Assembly (NCBI RefSeq): GCF_964355755.1
Contig: NC_092673.1
Span: forward strand, 27,595,001 to 27,659,000
Length of the DNA stretch: 64,000 nucleotides
Direction of reading: 5' to 3'
Origin: Antedon mediterranea
Taxonomy: Eukaryota; Echinodermata; Crinoidea; Comatulida; Antedonidae
The translations under genes were made by a program, and so were the position numbers. The notes under the pieces were generated by a model. The model searched no databases. It was not told the origin of the DNA and saw nothing but the letters and a program-made list of their open reading frames with translations. This document shows, piece by piece, positions 22,819 to 34,841 of the stretch (position 1 is the stretch's first letter; each line of letters opens with the position of its first letter).

Positions 22819-22936
22819 TCTAGAAAACTCAGCTCAGATCTCAGATATATCTGACTTTTCTAGATCTAAAAAAAGTCAGATATCTGAGTTTTCTCTAGAT
22901 CTAGAAAACTCAGATATCAATATCTGACTTTTCTAG
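22819..22936. repeat. Compound palindrome with TCTAGA/CAGATATCTG units
   Basis: Repeated forward and inverted TCTAGAAAACTCAGATATC / GATATCTGACTTTTCTAGA units make a dense set of overlapping hairpins of about 118 bp. Confidence 0.75.
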
Positions 22937-25409
22937 TTCCAACAATAATATTTAAAATAAGTTAATTAAAAAGACTTAATTAACTTAAAATTATTTGGTT
23001 GAACAGAAATTCAATTTAACAGATTTCTTAGAATTACTTTTGTTTGGGGGTTGGTCGGTGTGTTAAAACATATATTATTTGGTTCACTTAATTATTAATG
23101 ACGTCTCCTTTGATTTCCCTAAAGCAAAAATATAGTCAAATTGGTTTCCAGTCAATGGGTTTTTAGTTGAATTTTATCGTTTATTTTGTCACTTTATATA
23201 AGTGAAAACATTATTTGTTAAGGTTTTTTACTACCGAAGTGATTAACTTTGTTAAAACAAGATGGCCTAAACGAAGTCTTATTTATTAATTTTCATTTTT
23301 CATATTTGTGAGAGATGATACGAACATGCATTTGATACAATAATTGAAAATCATTAATTAAAGCCTAGCTTTAGTTGTATTATGTTCAAAATCTATTTAC
23401 ACTACTACTTGTATTCAGGCACATGGATAGAAATTAACTCTTTTTTTCTACTAGAAAACATTTAGTTCAAAATCAAACTCAAGCAAAAACAATAACTGAA
23501 AATCATTAATTGATTTGAAATAGGCCTAGCTTTAGTTGTATTATCGGTTTTTATCAAATACTATTTACACTACTACTACTGCATCCAGGCACATGGATAG
23601 AAATTAACTTTTTTCCTACTAGAAAACATTTAGTTCAAAATCAAACTCAAGCAAAAAAAAAGCAAGCAAGCAAATTTGTTAACAATTAATTGATTTTTCA
23701 ATTAATTTGCAGGCATCAAGTACTTAATAGTACTAGACTAAAAGTAGCTATAAACAAAATATAACTAAGAAAACATTAACTAGTTTTTAACTACTTACGG
23801 TATGAAAAACTACTATATCGAAGGGTAAATTTCGAGCCCTGGACATGAGTGAAAAAACAATTTATACCCAAAAACATTGTTCATGGCAATATTGTGTTTT
23901 AAATTGTATACCAGTCAATAAAAAATACATAAGTGGTAACATAAATTACTGACATTACAAATAAATACATTTATAATAGATTTTCCAGGATAGCCCAAAA
24001 AGCTATAAGCTTATTTCCATTGGGTCCATTCATGAGTGAAAAAAACAATTTATACCCAAAAACATTGTTCATGGCAATATTGTGTTTTAAATTTTATACC
24101 AGTCAATAAAATATTTACAATAAATCAAATAGAATTAAGGGAAATGTTAAGATAATTTTTCAAAAGCAAACAACTTAAATGATTATATTAGTAAATTAAA
24201 TTTAAGAAATTGCCACTGACTATGACATTTTTTAAAAAGCAAACAATAAACAATTTTAGTAATAGTAAAATATTTCAGAAATTGCGACTGACTAGTTATG
24301 ACATTTGTTTTAAGCAAACAAAAACTAACAATTTGAATTATATATAGTAAAGTATTTCAGAAATTAAGACTGGCTTACCGGAATAAAATACTGTGGGACG
24401 TACCAATGGTGTAGCACAAGCAAAACTTGAGGTAGGTATGCGATTATCCTCCAACAACGCTAAGTATTTAAGGACCTCCGTCGCAATTATACTTTCAAAT
24501 TTTAGCCCGCTTATTCAATGTTAGAATAACATGTATTATTTTGTGAAATTTCCTGGTACAAAAAATAACTATTACCGTACCGTATCTATTAGCATATCCG
24601 TCTAGTTAAATTTACACACAACACAAATAGGTTAAGCTTCCAAGTTTATTCAGAGTATCCATATTTAACAATACAAAATATTTATTTCTACTGATACTGT
24701 ACAAGCAATGCTAAAAACTACTAAAGCTTAATAATAAACTACATTGTGGCCTCTTGGGGGCTACCACTCATATGACATCGCTGTATGAAAGGAAAAAATT
24801 ATATTATGTAAAACGATCAAAGTAAGAATGTTCATTGTTCTCCTATTAAAGGCACTAAGGGCATGCCATAAATACGCTCGTTTGGATTAAGTTTTTGTTG
24901 CTAAATTCATCGTTTATAACATAAATTCGGATGATTTTTGCTATAAAATTTGGGTTTTCATAATTAATTAACCATTATCTATTATCGTTTGGTAGGTATT
25001 TGCAACATTCTGAGTTCCTTTTGTTTCCGTTTTGGTGTTTATATAGGAGACCATCCATACCCTTCGCGAGCGTGTACTAACGCCTCAAATTGCTTAGCTT
25101 GGGTAGTCCCCGGAACTCCACCCCAAACTCCTCTTTTACTTTCGCAAAAATGCTCTTATTTATTATCTGTGATTCTTTTCTATTCCCTGCCATCCTTCCC
25201 CGTACTTTCTCTCCCCCGTACTTTCTCTCCCCCCACAACTGAATAACATATCTTGTGATTTCATTCATCCACATACATGTTCACTTCTTCGTTCGACTGT
25301 CAAAACCACGAGGAAAACACACATCGTATGCGACGGTATCTGACCCGGGGTCACAACTGTCAATCAAATAACCGTTATTTCGTGTTGCAGCTAAGAATTG
25401 CTCAGCGAT

Positions 25410-25577
25410 AACCGGTTAAACGGCGTTCTAACAACGATTTAAATTGGTGTTTTTAACCGGTTATTTTGCGCTGCCTTTTAACCGGTTACCACAAATGTGT
25501 CCTGTTTCTGCTGCCAAGAAAATGGAGTTAATTTATTCACACTGATTTTAATTTATTCACACCGATTTTAACCGGTT
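25410..25577. promoter_or_regulatory. Cluster of four AACCGGTT palindromes
   Basis: Perfect AACCGGTT lies at 25410-25417, 25455-25462, 25480-25487 and 25570-25577. This is the consensus recognised by Grainyhead/CP2-family factors. The last two sit between an inverted pair, CCTGTTTCTGCTGC (about 25500) and GCAGCAGAAACAGG (about 25590), so part of the pattern could instead come from a foldback repeat. No adjacent gene is evident. Confidence 0.35.
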
Positions 25578-25857
25578 ATTTTCTATGCAGCAGAAACAGG
25601 CCCTGGGCCAGTGTGTTGTCACAGGAGCCAGTAAATCAAATGGTTGTTATTAAGTATATCGGTAAGGATGTAAGTGACATCCGTTAGGTAAGTTGTGGAA
25701 TTTGGGGGCAAAATAATTCCCCAGAATTATACCAGCCAAATGAGCGAATAAAATGAGTAGAAGCCCCCAAAGACAGTATTTTAGTTATAATAATGTATAT
25801 TATTTTATTGTTGCTATTGTGGATGAGAACGGAGACATAGAGGGTATTGGTGGAAGA

Positions 25858-26200
25858 TGCGCCCAGATAATTGGATGAAGATCCAATGGGAGATAAGCGC
25901 TCCCCTAGTTGAACATGTGTATTTGGATGAAGATCCATTTTTTTTTTTTTTTTACATGAAGCAACAGCAGGGAGGCCAAGATAATAGGATGAAGATCCAA
26001 TGGGAGGAAAAGCACTACCCTAGCCGAACATGTGTATTAGGAGATCCACTTTTTTTTTTTTACAACATGAAGCAGTGGCAGGGAGGTCTTTGAGAATTGG
26101 ATGAAGATCCAATGGGAAGGTAAGCGCTCCCCTAGTTGAACATGTGTATTTTTATTGCTTTTTTTTTGAAGCAGCAGCAGGGAGGCCTGAATGAAGCAGT
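25858..26200. repeat. Minisatellite of about 120-bp units, three copies
   Basis: Each unit has ATGAAGATCCAATGGGA, then a CCCTAG-TTGAACATGTGTATT segment, then a T-run, then GAAGCAGCAGCAGGGAGGCC. Three units follow one another just beyond the 3' side of the tyrosine-recombinase retroelement and might be part of its terminal repeats. Confidence 0.75.
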
Positions 26201-26251
26201 GGAAATGAGCAAGTGGTGTGAGAGAGGTGAGGAGGAAGGAACGGGACGTTC

Positions 26252-27232
26252 TCACATGTCATTTTGAGCTTCTTTAACTACTTCTAGATTTGTTCTGATG
26301 TACCTAATATAGCAGTTGGATGTCCAACGACCCATTGTTTTAATAACATGATCCTCCACTCCTGCAGCCGCAGCTGATGTTGCCGCCCCTATTCTAAACG
26401 AATGTCCGTGAAAATGTTGGTAATGACCACAAATTGTAGTATATCATGAAGCCAGGATAAGAAAGTTACTCGTGATAAGGGCTCCGTACTAGATTCGTTC
26501 TCTAGAAAAAGTGGCGCTAGTGGAGATGCCCCTTGTCTTAACCTAATAGCGATGTAGTTAGACATCGTTCGAACGGGACTTAAATTATCGTTTTCGGAAA
26601 TAGGTATTTCTACCCCTGTTCTAAATGGGCCGGTTTTAGATGCCTTTAAACGAAGTAAAAAACATTTTGACTCGGGCTTTAATGTAACATCATTAATTTG
26701 TAGGTATGCACCTGACCCTCTTATACTTGTAAATTAAAAACCCATAGAAAGCTAATTTAAAAATACATTGTAACATAATATCTATGAAAGGTGTAATTAT
26801 TGTCCTACCAGCAGAAAGTATGGCGCACATATCGCTCAGGATTGCTGACGTTATCGGGGCGCGTTTTGCCTTACAGGTGTTTTGCGACTTCTTAATCCCT
26901 CGTAACACATAGTGGAGTCTGTTTTCCCCCACTGTAACATCTCGTAAACCTGCTTTAATATAGTGGAAACGTATTCCCGCCAGATACAAGTTAATTGTTT
27001 CAAATTTCAGATCTAGCGCTTTTTGGCAGTGGGTAACAAAGTATATAAGTTGGTCCTCGTCAATTAGCGGAAGTGTTGCTTTCTTTACTGGTACGCCTGA
27101 CATGGTCAAGAATGTTAGGAAACACCGCAATGCAGATTTATATACTCTCTTCGTAGAATAAGAAATAGAGTTGTCCCATAACTGTTCAACTTGTAGTTTC
27201 AATTCATTAGAAGCTCTGAATGGTGTACGCAT
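26252..27232 (-). pseudogene. Tyrosine recombinase of the Ngaro/DIRS-like element, broken
   Basis: The N-terminal SAM-like domain is clear (STKRVYKSALRCFLTFL, then DEDQLIYFVTHC). The catalytic half (26252 to about 26760) holds HSFRIGAATSAAAAG, with the conserved His and Arg, and RWTSNCYIRYIR with the nucleophilic Tyr. Two defects are visible. At about 26735-26745 the AFYGFL-R-x-GE box that should carry the first catalytic Arg is short and out of frame. Near 26430 a one-base shift precedes the HxxR box. The enzyme cannot be active as written. Confidence 0.75.
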
Positions 27233-28953
27233 GGTGTCGGAAGAGCATTGGCTGTTGGTACAAGCCGTCGAAATTTCTGCATCTGGTGGCGAGAAAGAGC
27301 ATCAGCTATAACGTTATGTTTCCCTGCAATATGAGTAGCGCATATATGATAATTATGGATAGCAGAATGATATGTTAGTTTCCTCATCAATTTCATAATA
27401 TCAGGTATTCTGGACCTACCCTTGGAGACAATTTCAACCGTGGCCATATTATCGCAAAAGAACATTATTCGTTTCCTAGACCAATTATTACCCCATAATA
27501 CACATGCCATGACGATGGGATAAAGTTCAAAGAACGCCATGGACGTCTTGTCCGTAAGGTATATTTGTGGGAAATTTCCCTGAAACCATTCGTTCCGATA
27601 TATACCACCAAACGATGTGCGTGTTGCATCGGTGTACAGCGAAATGTCATTAGCAATTGTTATGTTATCATTTAAAAAGAAAGATACACCATTCCAGTGT
27701 TTTAAAAACAGGGACCACATCGCTAAATCGGCCCTACAATCTTTGTTGATACGTATATGATGGTGTAGTTTCTTGACTGTAGTTGACAGGCTGATTAAGT
27801 GCGATACAAATGAACGGCCAGGGTGTATGACCCTACAAGCAAAATTTAGATGCCCCAAGAGACTCAGTAATTCTCTTTTTGTACAGGAGGCACGCTTACT
27901 GAATTCCGTTGTAATATTTTGAATTCTAGCTATTTTTTCTGTTGGTAGTCTCGCTTCCATGTTAATCGAGTCGAGGTATATACCAAGGTATTCTAACGAC
28001 GTAGAAGGTCCTTCTGTTTTCTTTTCTGATAGCGGAATACCAAGGGTTTTAAACATATCCAGAAAACGTATTTTGGTTGACTGTGCGTTTGCCGTCGGAG
28101 ATTCAATTACAAGAAAATCGTCCAGAAGATGAAGAATATTATGAATGTTATAAACATTGGAAGCTATCCAACAAACTGCTTGGGATAGTGTGTCAAATAT
28201 TTTTGGACTTGAACGACAGCCAAAAACATGTTGTTTAAAAAAGTAATAATTGTTCGTTCCATTTAATTCCATGGTAGTATCTGAGTCCGGGGTGGATGGG
28301 TATTATTTTGAATGCGTCGGTTATATCTGTTTTTATCAATAATGCTCCACGACCCTGATTTTTAATAATTCTAATAGCGTCGTCTATTTTGACGTATTGT
28401 AGTGAATACTGCTCTTTATCTATAAGTTCGTTCAAGCTCGGGTTGTTAATATCATCGTGCGGAGCGGACAAGTCAACGATTAGTCTCTTTTTGTTTGAAT
28501 ATTTGCCTTCTGCGATGCCAATAGGGTTTATGCGATATTGATTGTATGGAATAACGTTGTATTATATGGGCCTAATAAATATCCCTTGGTAACTTCTGTT
28601 TTTATCAATTCGGCAACCGTATCGGGTTGCCTTGTAGCCGATTTTAAGTTCTTACATTCAATCGATTGCTCTGGAAGTGATTTGATACCTGTAGAAAAAC
28701 CATGTACCAACCCGTCTAACAAATAGTTCTTTAGATACGTGTATGGACACAGTGCCATATGCTTATGTAGCTGTTCAATATTTATAGGGGTGGTTATTGT
28801 TGTATCGTAGTTAGCTGTTTCGTTTAACGTTGTGCAGTGGCCCCTATCATTTGAGGCCCCTGTCCGTTTTTTGACCACCTGCACGCTGACTGTGAGTGGC
28901 CGCCTTAACATAACAAGCAAATGTGAGCTAAATTGCAGTTTGTCTTTACACAC
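27199..28953 (-). pseudogene. Reverse transcriptase/RNase H of the Ngaro/DIRS-like element, broken
   Basis: Three overlapping frames make up the polymerase. The upstream part has NLKSATRQPDTVAELI and a GYLLGPY block. Next comes TDITDAFKIIPIHP, with the first catalytic aspartates, and then LLDDF, the DIRS/Ngaro form of the Y/F-x-DD box. The RNase H-like region has YTDATRTSFGG and ends before HIAGKHNVIADALSR. Frame changes near 28500 and 28260 interrupt it. It overlaps the start of the recombinase frame by 34 bases. Confidence 0.78.
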
Positions 28954-28959
28954 CCTCTA

Positions 28960-30061
28960 TCACCCGTTATAATTGTTGCAGATTTCTCTGCCTTGATGAA
29001 AGACGCGTCGTCGACCATACCAGTCGTTGTCTGCGTTAGGGATGGTCGTATTCCTAGTAGCTTTCTTAGGTAAGTTTTCGGATATATCGCAGAAGGCTGT
29101 ACTGTGTAGTGTGCTGCTGCAATAGTTGCATGTGTTAGGGCGACTATTGGCAAAAATGTTACAGAAAAGCGTGTTGTTTCGTATGGACCAGTCGACAAGG
29201 ACATTGTTGTATCTCAAATGTGAAGCCGCAATTAAGCTAAATTGTTTGTGATATTCATAAAAACCATTTCCAGGGTATCGAGAAGCCATGTCTACAATGT
29301 CCCTTTCGTATTTGTCGAGCTCCTCTCTCCGCTGGGGGTGGGCAGTGCATATGATATGTTTATAAATCCGAAAGGCTTGGATAAATTCTCCAATATTAAG
29401 GGATTTTGCCAATCGTGGATCGTGTTTGAACAAATTAAGTTCATCTTTATTGTCTCGGGGCGAAGCATTGAATGAAGGAATTAATAGAGAAGCAAGATTA
29501 ATGTTCCTACCTGATACTATTTGTTGGCGGATTGCAGGTGATATAGTTTCCACCATGGGCAGTGATTCCGCAGCGTATCCAAACCTGGTCCGTATGTGTG
29601 TTCCTCTTTGTGAGGATTCTTCAACAACAGTTGCCGACGTACTAGGCCGTTCGAATGCCTCGACTACTGAATGGCTCCAGTGTGATGTCCTCACTTGTCG
29701 GTGCTCTAGAGCTAGTGGCAGTATTATTGATTAGTGAAGGACTACCAACTGCCGGCTGTTGTTGAGAGCTCAGCGAACTCACTTTTTGTGTCAATGATGC
29801 CACATTTTGTTGCAGATTTTGAACTGTTGTTGACAACTTAGAAACTAAGTCTATCAGTACCCTGTTTGTAGGATTTCTACTCTCGGCAGCTTGAGGTTCA
29901 AGTGCTGGCCGAGCAATAGCGGCTTCATTGAATAAGCGCAACAACTGTGCTTTTGTGGCCTTAGATGAGTGTCCAATTCCAAGTTTCTTAAGTTCACCTT
30001 TTAGTTTCGCTACTGACCAATTATCATACGGCGCTGAGCGTTTGCTTCTTGTTGGAGCCAT
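28960..30061 (-). pseudogene. Gag-like ORF with SAP domain and zinc knuckle
   Basis: From ATG at 30061 the frame opens with MAPTRSKR and a SAP-type motif (YDNWSVAKLKGELKKLGIG), a DNA-binding helix pair, followed by a Q-rich stretch. Near 29690 the frame changes and continues to 28960. The C-terminal half has a C-x2-C-x4-H-x4-C zinc knuckle (CNYCSSTLHSTAFC). SAP-bearing gag-like proteins are known from DIRS-group elements. The frameshift may be decay or a sequencing indel. Confidence 0.65.
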
Positions 30062-30400
30062 TTTAATAATATCAGTAAAATTAATGAAACTGCCGTTGAA
30101 GAATAATAAATGAAATTGTGTCTCGAATAAATTGATTACAGATTCGCTTGAAATGTACTGAAATACGCACAGTAAACAAAATGATACAATAAACCGTTGT
30201 ATAAATACTCCAAGTAAGATGAACGTTTGGATGAAGGTTGAACGATTCCTATTATGGAACAAAGGCTATGATATGGACAATTAATAGTACTGAGATTCAA
30301 AGTAATATATCCACAAAGTATCCAAAGATTGAAAAGTTTGTACTACTATCGAACGGCTAATTTAACAATGAAGTGTGCTAGTATGCATCTTAGTAAACAA

Positions 30401-31210
30401 CTGAAAACACACTGAATTCCCATTGGTTGCCAATTAGAAATTAGCCTATCCTACATTTTTTTGGTTCCACTATTAGATATACCCGTTGGTCTATAGAAAT
30501 ACATTGTCAATTACTGTGGTTGGAACTTTGATAAAGGGTCTCCCTTGACTAACATTCCGTTTTAATTACCTGTAAAAACAATATACCATTCATCCTAACA
30601 CTTCTATTACTCTGAAATCTACCCACATTTATATACCATATCCTTAGTTAAAAGAAAGTACTTGTGCTGTGTATAAACTATAATTTATTACTTTAAATTT
30701 CCTGAAAAAAAATATTTTTGTTTTTTTACGTAAATAAATTAATGTTATTACATTTCGTCTGGAAAATCGTCACGAGCGAAAGTAAACAAAGATTTCAAAC
30801 TACGAGTATGCATTATGCATATCCTAATTAGGATTGTTTACAACTCGTCGCGGTTGAGAAGGTGTTTTCACAATATCGCGAGGAAGTTTATGATTATGCA
30901 TACAGAGTAACCAAAATAAGCGCGTTGCATTATGAGATATGTTTTGATCGAAAACTTTGACTGAAAGTCAAAGTTATTTTTTTTTCAAAAAAACGTCTGT
31001 ACTTCAGTTAAATTTCTTTTTTCGACTAATTTTTGGTGAAAGTTAATAACTATTATGATACTTCAAATTGACCCACTTTTTTTCGAAATATTAAAAAATG
31101 TTTTTTTAGTCAAATGGACAATACATCTTTAATATTTTAATTGTTTGATTAATAGAAAACCGTTACATACAGTCTGTTAAGGAGACACTTTTCCATGATA
31201 TGAACTAGGG
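30401..31210. other. Stretch between two retroelements
   Basis: No gene seen. The end of this stretch (about 31110-31132, GGACAATACATCTTTAA) matches the terminal repeat of MITE family C. Its left partner is too diverged to place. The rest is AT-rich. Confidence 0.45.
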
Positions 31211-31618
31211 GAAGTAAATAAACTATACGGAGTGTAGAAACCACATATCCACACGAAGCGCGTACGTACGTGCGCAGTGTAAGGTTAATAGGCTAGGCTA
31301 GTTCAGGACAATAATATATACAACGGTACAATAATTGAAACACGATAACATACAGTAACACGTAGTAAAATATGTAAAGTTAAAACGCTAAATATCAAAA
31401 TGTAATAGTGCTAATAATTAGGACAACTAATTATTATCGTAAAACTTGTATTAAAACTCGCAATGGTTTGCTCATAAAAATGTCGATGTCTTCTCGTTGA
31501 AAACTTGACGCAGAGAGAGAGAGATCGCTCGTTGCGCGTTCACTATATTTACAACAGCAATTTGCATAACTTTACGCGTTGAGCGTACACACGCAAATAT
31601 GTGTGTGAAGTTCCTACA
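31211..31618 (-). repeat. 3' LTR, truncated
   Basis: Matches 36036-36440 almost base for base; one small indel is near 31284. In coding sense it begins TGTAGGAAC. It stops where the other copy continues for about 100 more bases up to the primer-binding site, so its U5 end is missing. A purine-rich tract (AGCTAGGGGGGAGCTA on the coding strand, 31619-31634) precedes it. Confidence 0.85.
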
Positions 31619-31692
31619 TAGCTCCCCCCTAGCTCTTTGCCGCTAGGTGAGAGCGATAGAAAAAATAAGTTCATAAAGTTAGTAAAAAGTAT

Positions 31693-34600
31693 TCAGGTAC
31701 AGTAATGCTCATTGAATTTTTGTGGCCAATGTACGTGTCGTCCAGAGCGAGTTTGGCGGGGTGGCGACGGTGCGATTGCAATGTGCGTCTCTGTCGTATG
31801 ATGTTGCTGCCTGACTAGGTCCGTAGAATTAGTTTGATCCGTATCTAAGTAAGCCGGTTTCAGTCTATCGAGACTTACTGTGTCCTGTTTTCCTGCAAGT
31901 TGTACAACGAAAAATTTGTCGCTCCTGCTAACAACTTTAAACGGGCCATTGTAAGGGCACTGTAGAGGCTTGCGGACTTTATCACAGCGAATGAAAACGT
32001 GTGTACACTTAGCTAAATCTGTATGTACGTGTACCTTACGAGAATTGTGTCGCGTCGGTGTTGGACGTATGTTTTGCATAATGCGCTGCAGTCGATGAAT
32101 ATAGTTACTAGGGTCCAAGTCAGCATTAGTGGAAGAAGGCGTAACAAACTGCCCTGGCAAACGTAACGTGGTGCCGAAAACTAATTCTGCTGACGATAGC
32201 CCCAAGTCTTCCTTGACCACCGTGCGAAGACCAAGAAGTACTAGCGGTAAAGCATCTGACCATAGCTGAGGGTCGTCGAGGGCCTTAAGCGAACCTTTGA
32301 GTTGGCGATGGAACCTTTCTACTAATCCATTGGCTATTGGGTGGTATGATGTAGTGTGTATGCGTTTCGTACCCAGTAAGTTCACTAGCGCATTAAACAG
32401 CGATGATTCAAACTGGCTGCCACGATCGGTAGTAATGGTCGATGGTGCCCCAAACATGGACACCCATTTACAAACGAAAGCTTTAGCGACGGTTGCTGCC
32501 GAAATATCGGGAATAGGTATGGCCTCTGCCCATCTCGTAAAACGGTCAATGCATGTCAATAGGTAGCTGTTGCCATCAGACGGTCGAAGCAGACCAACAA
32601 GGTCGATGTGGACATGATCGAAACGCGCGTCTGGTGTGGCAAAAGTTCCCAACGGTGTAATAGTGTGGCGATGTACTTTTGCCTTTTGACACTGCACTGA
32701 ACACAACACTTCGCCCAGTTACGTACGTCTCGATTCATGCTCGGCCAAACGTATCGAGTACTCACTAACTTCAATGTAGCCCTAATTCCAGGATGCGATA
32801 GTGAATGTAACGAATCGAAAACGTACGTCCCTGCGCAACTCCTTAGGGACGAAAGGTCGAGGAGTGCCCGTACTTATGTCACATACGATAGTTCCATCAC
32901 TGGTGGCTATTGGTGCGTCATGCAAATCAAAAGTCAATTCCTGCAAATGACGAAGTAACTCCTCATCATTCTTCTGCTGCTCGGCCATGACTGTGAAGTC
33001 AATGACATCTGACGACTTCGCAGTAAGGACAGGTGTGTTAAAGGTGTTTTGATTGATGCGAGATAATGCGTCTGCAACTTCGTTTTGCGAACCCTTAACG
33101 TGTCGGACATCGGTGGTAAATTGTGAGATGTAATCTAGGTGACGAATCTCTCGAGGTGAGTAGCGGTCCGAGCTTGCTTTCAGTGCAAATGTGAGCGGTT
33201 TGTGGTCTGTGAGGATGAAAAATTCCCTTGCTTCAAGCAAATGACGAAAATGTCGGATAGCAAGGTAAGCGGCTAACAGTTCTCGTCCGAATGTGCTGTA
33301 CCTTGTTTCAGCTGGATTCATTCTGCGCGAGAAGAATGCGATAGGATGCCAGACGTCTTTTACCATCTGTTGTAGCACACCACCAACCGCAAAGTTAGAT
33401 GCATCAACCATTAAACATAATGTGGCGGATGAATCGGGATGTTCCAGATAAGTTGCCTCTGCAAGTGCTACCTTAACAGCCTCAAAAGCCGTAATCGCCG
33501 TCGGTGGTAATGTAATTGATTTTCGAGGTTTACCTGCCAGTAAATCAGTCAACGGATGAACTATATCTGAACATTGAGGAATAAAACGCCTGTAGAAGTT
33601 GATTAATCCTAAGAATTCACGCAGTTTACGGACTGTGTCGGGTACAGGAAATGTTTCGATAGCTTCTATCTTGGAACGTAGTGGTCGGATACCCATGTCG
33701 TCGATATGATGTCCCAGAAATGTCAAAGACGAAACTCCCCATTCACATTTGACAGGATTAACTACAATACCAAATTCTTCAAGACGGTCGAACAACAACT
33801 TGAGGTGAATTTCGTGTTCTTGTTCATCATTGCTGGCTATGAGAAGATCGTCGATGTATGCGTATACAAAATCCAAACCACGTAAAACTTTATCGATGAA
33901 CCGCTGGAATGTCTGTGCTGCGTTTCTAAGTCTAAACGGCATTCTTAAAAATTCGAACATCCCAAATGGTGTCGTTATTGCGGTTTTCGGCACATCTTCT
34001 GGTGCAACAGGTATCTGGTGATAGGCTCGTACCAGGTCAATCTTAGAGAAAACTTTCTTTCCCTGAAAGCGTAGCTGTGAAATCGTGAATATGAGGGATT
34101 GGATATCTATCCGGAACTGTAGCATTATTGAGGGCTCTGTAGTCTCCACATGGTCTCCAATCACCTTCTGTTTGCTTCGCAACCATGTGAAGCGGCGAAG
34201 ACCAGCAACTTTTTGACGGTTGAATAATGCCCAGCTGAAGCATATGGTCGAACTCAGCTCGTGCGATTTTGAGTTTCTGTGGAGCCAATCTCCGAGGTCG
34301 GGCAGCGATCGATGGACCTTTGGTAGTTATACGATGAGTGACATCATGCTTTAGTTTGGCCTCTTTGAAACTCGGACGTGTAATTTTGGGACTAAGCGAG
34401 CAGAGCTTAGATGCAGTACCTTGCATACTTAAATTAGTAGTAGAATCAATTAACTTGCGGTGTTTAACATCGACTAACAAACCAAAATGTTGCAGAAAGT
34501 CTGCGCCGACAATTGCTGAGGGAACATCGGCTATAGTAAACACCCATCTGCATGTCCGTCTAAAACCAAAATCAAGTGTTAAAGATCGTTCACCATAGGT

Positions 34601-34841
34601 GTTGATTTGAGAGTTTGTTAACGGCTTGCAAAACAAAATCACTTTGTCGCTGTTGACGGTCTTGTTTTGTTGCAGGAAGGACGCTAATCTCGGCTCCCGT
34701 ATCTACTAAAAACTTTAGTCCAGTATCTCTATCATAAATGTGAAATAAGCGACTATCAGAAACGGTGCCGGACGAATTCGTCGCAGTTATTCGCCGGCTT
34801 TGGAGTTTTCCGAAGTTGGGAAACTGCATGGCGACCTGCAC
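31693..34841 (-). pseudogene. Pol of the CsRn1-like Gypsy element, split by frameshifts
   Basis: Protease: [11 protein letters not shown] (34841-34590). [15 protein letters not shown] and YIDDLLIA with the catalytic aspartates. RNase [11 protein letters not shown] and an ADALSR end. Integrase: zinc-binding HHCC remnant around 32700, then catalytic DLVG (D), TDRGSQFESSLF (D) and NGLVERFHR (E) in 32709-31693. Frames change near 34620, between 34182 and 34043, and twice near 32700-32780. The frame change at the gag boundary may be a normal programmed shift, but the others would block Pol. Described as found. Confidence 0.85.

Larger units (their letters stand above)
21960..25850. repeat. AT-rich repeat-filled stretch without genes
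   Basis: No gene seen. A block of about 105 bp with CAGGATAGCCCAAAAAGCTA is present at about 22058-22161 and again at 23930-24027. A TTTAGTTCAAAATCAAACTC block occurs near 23461 and 23631. A TTTATACCCAAAAACATTGT block occurs near 23861 and 24049. Three related units of about 60-75 bases (TTAAGAAATTGCCACTGACT and variants) lie between about 24180 and 24375. The block with the 'GATAGCCC' box near 22.0 kb resembles a minus-strand LINE 3' end preceded by GATTT repeats. Confidence 0.6.
25858..30400 (-). mobile_element. Ngaro/DIRS-like tyrosine-recombinase retroelement, decayed
   Basis: On the minus strand the order is gag-like (SAP domain, zinc knuckle), reverse transcriptase/RNase H, then tyrosine recombinase, with no integrase and no LTRs. 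This is the gene order of Ngaro/DIRS-type elements. I could not define the split direct repeats that should bound it, so both ends are approximate. The left end assumes that the minisatellite belongs to it. Frameshifts occur in all three parts, so the copy is dead. Confidence 0.7.

Noticed and set aside
25858-26200. CRISPR-like array from spaced repeats
   Set aside because: Three long diverged units in a eukaryotic genome with T-runs; no short exact repeats with unique spacers.
25857-26255. Open frames across the 120-bp tandem repeat
   Set aside because: They come from repeat units and include runs of Phe or Lys from homopolymers.
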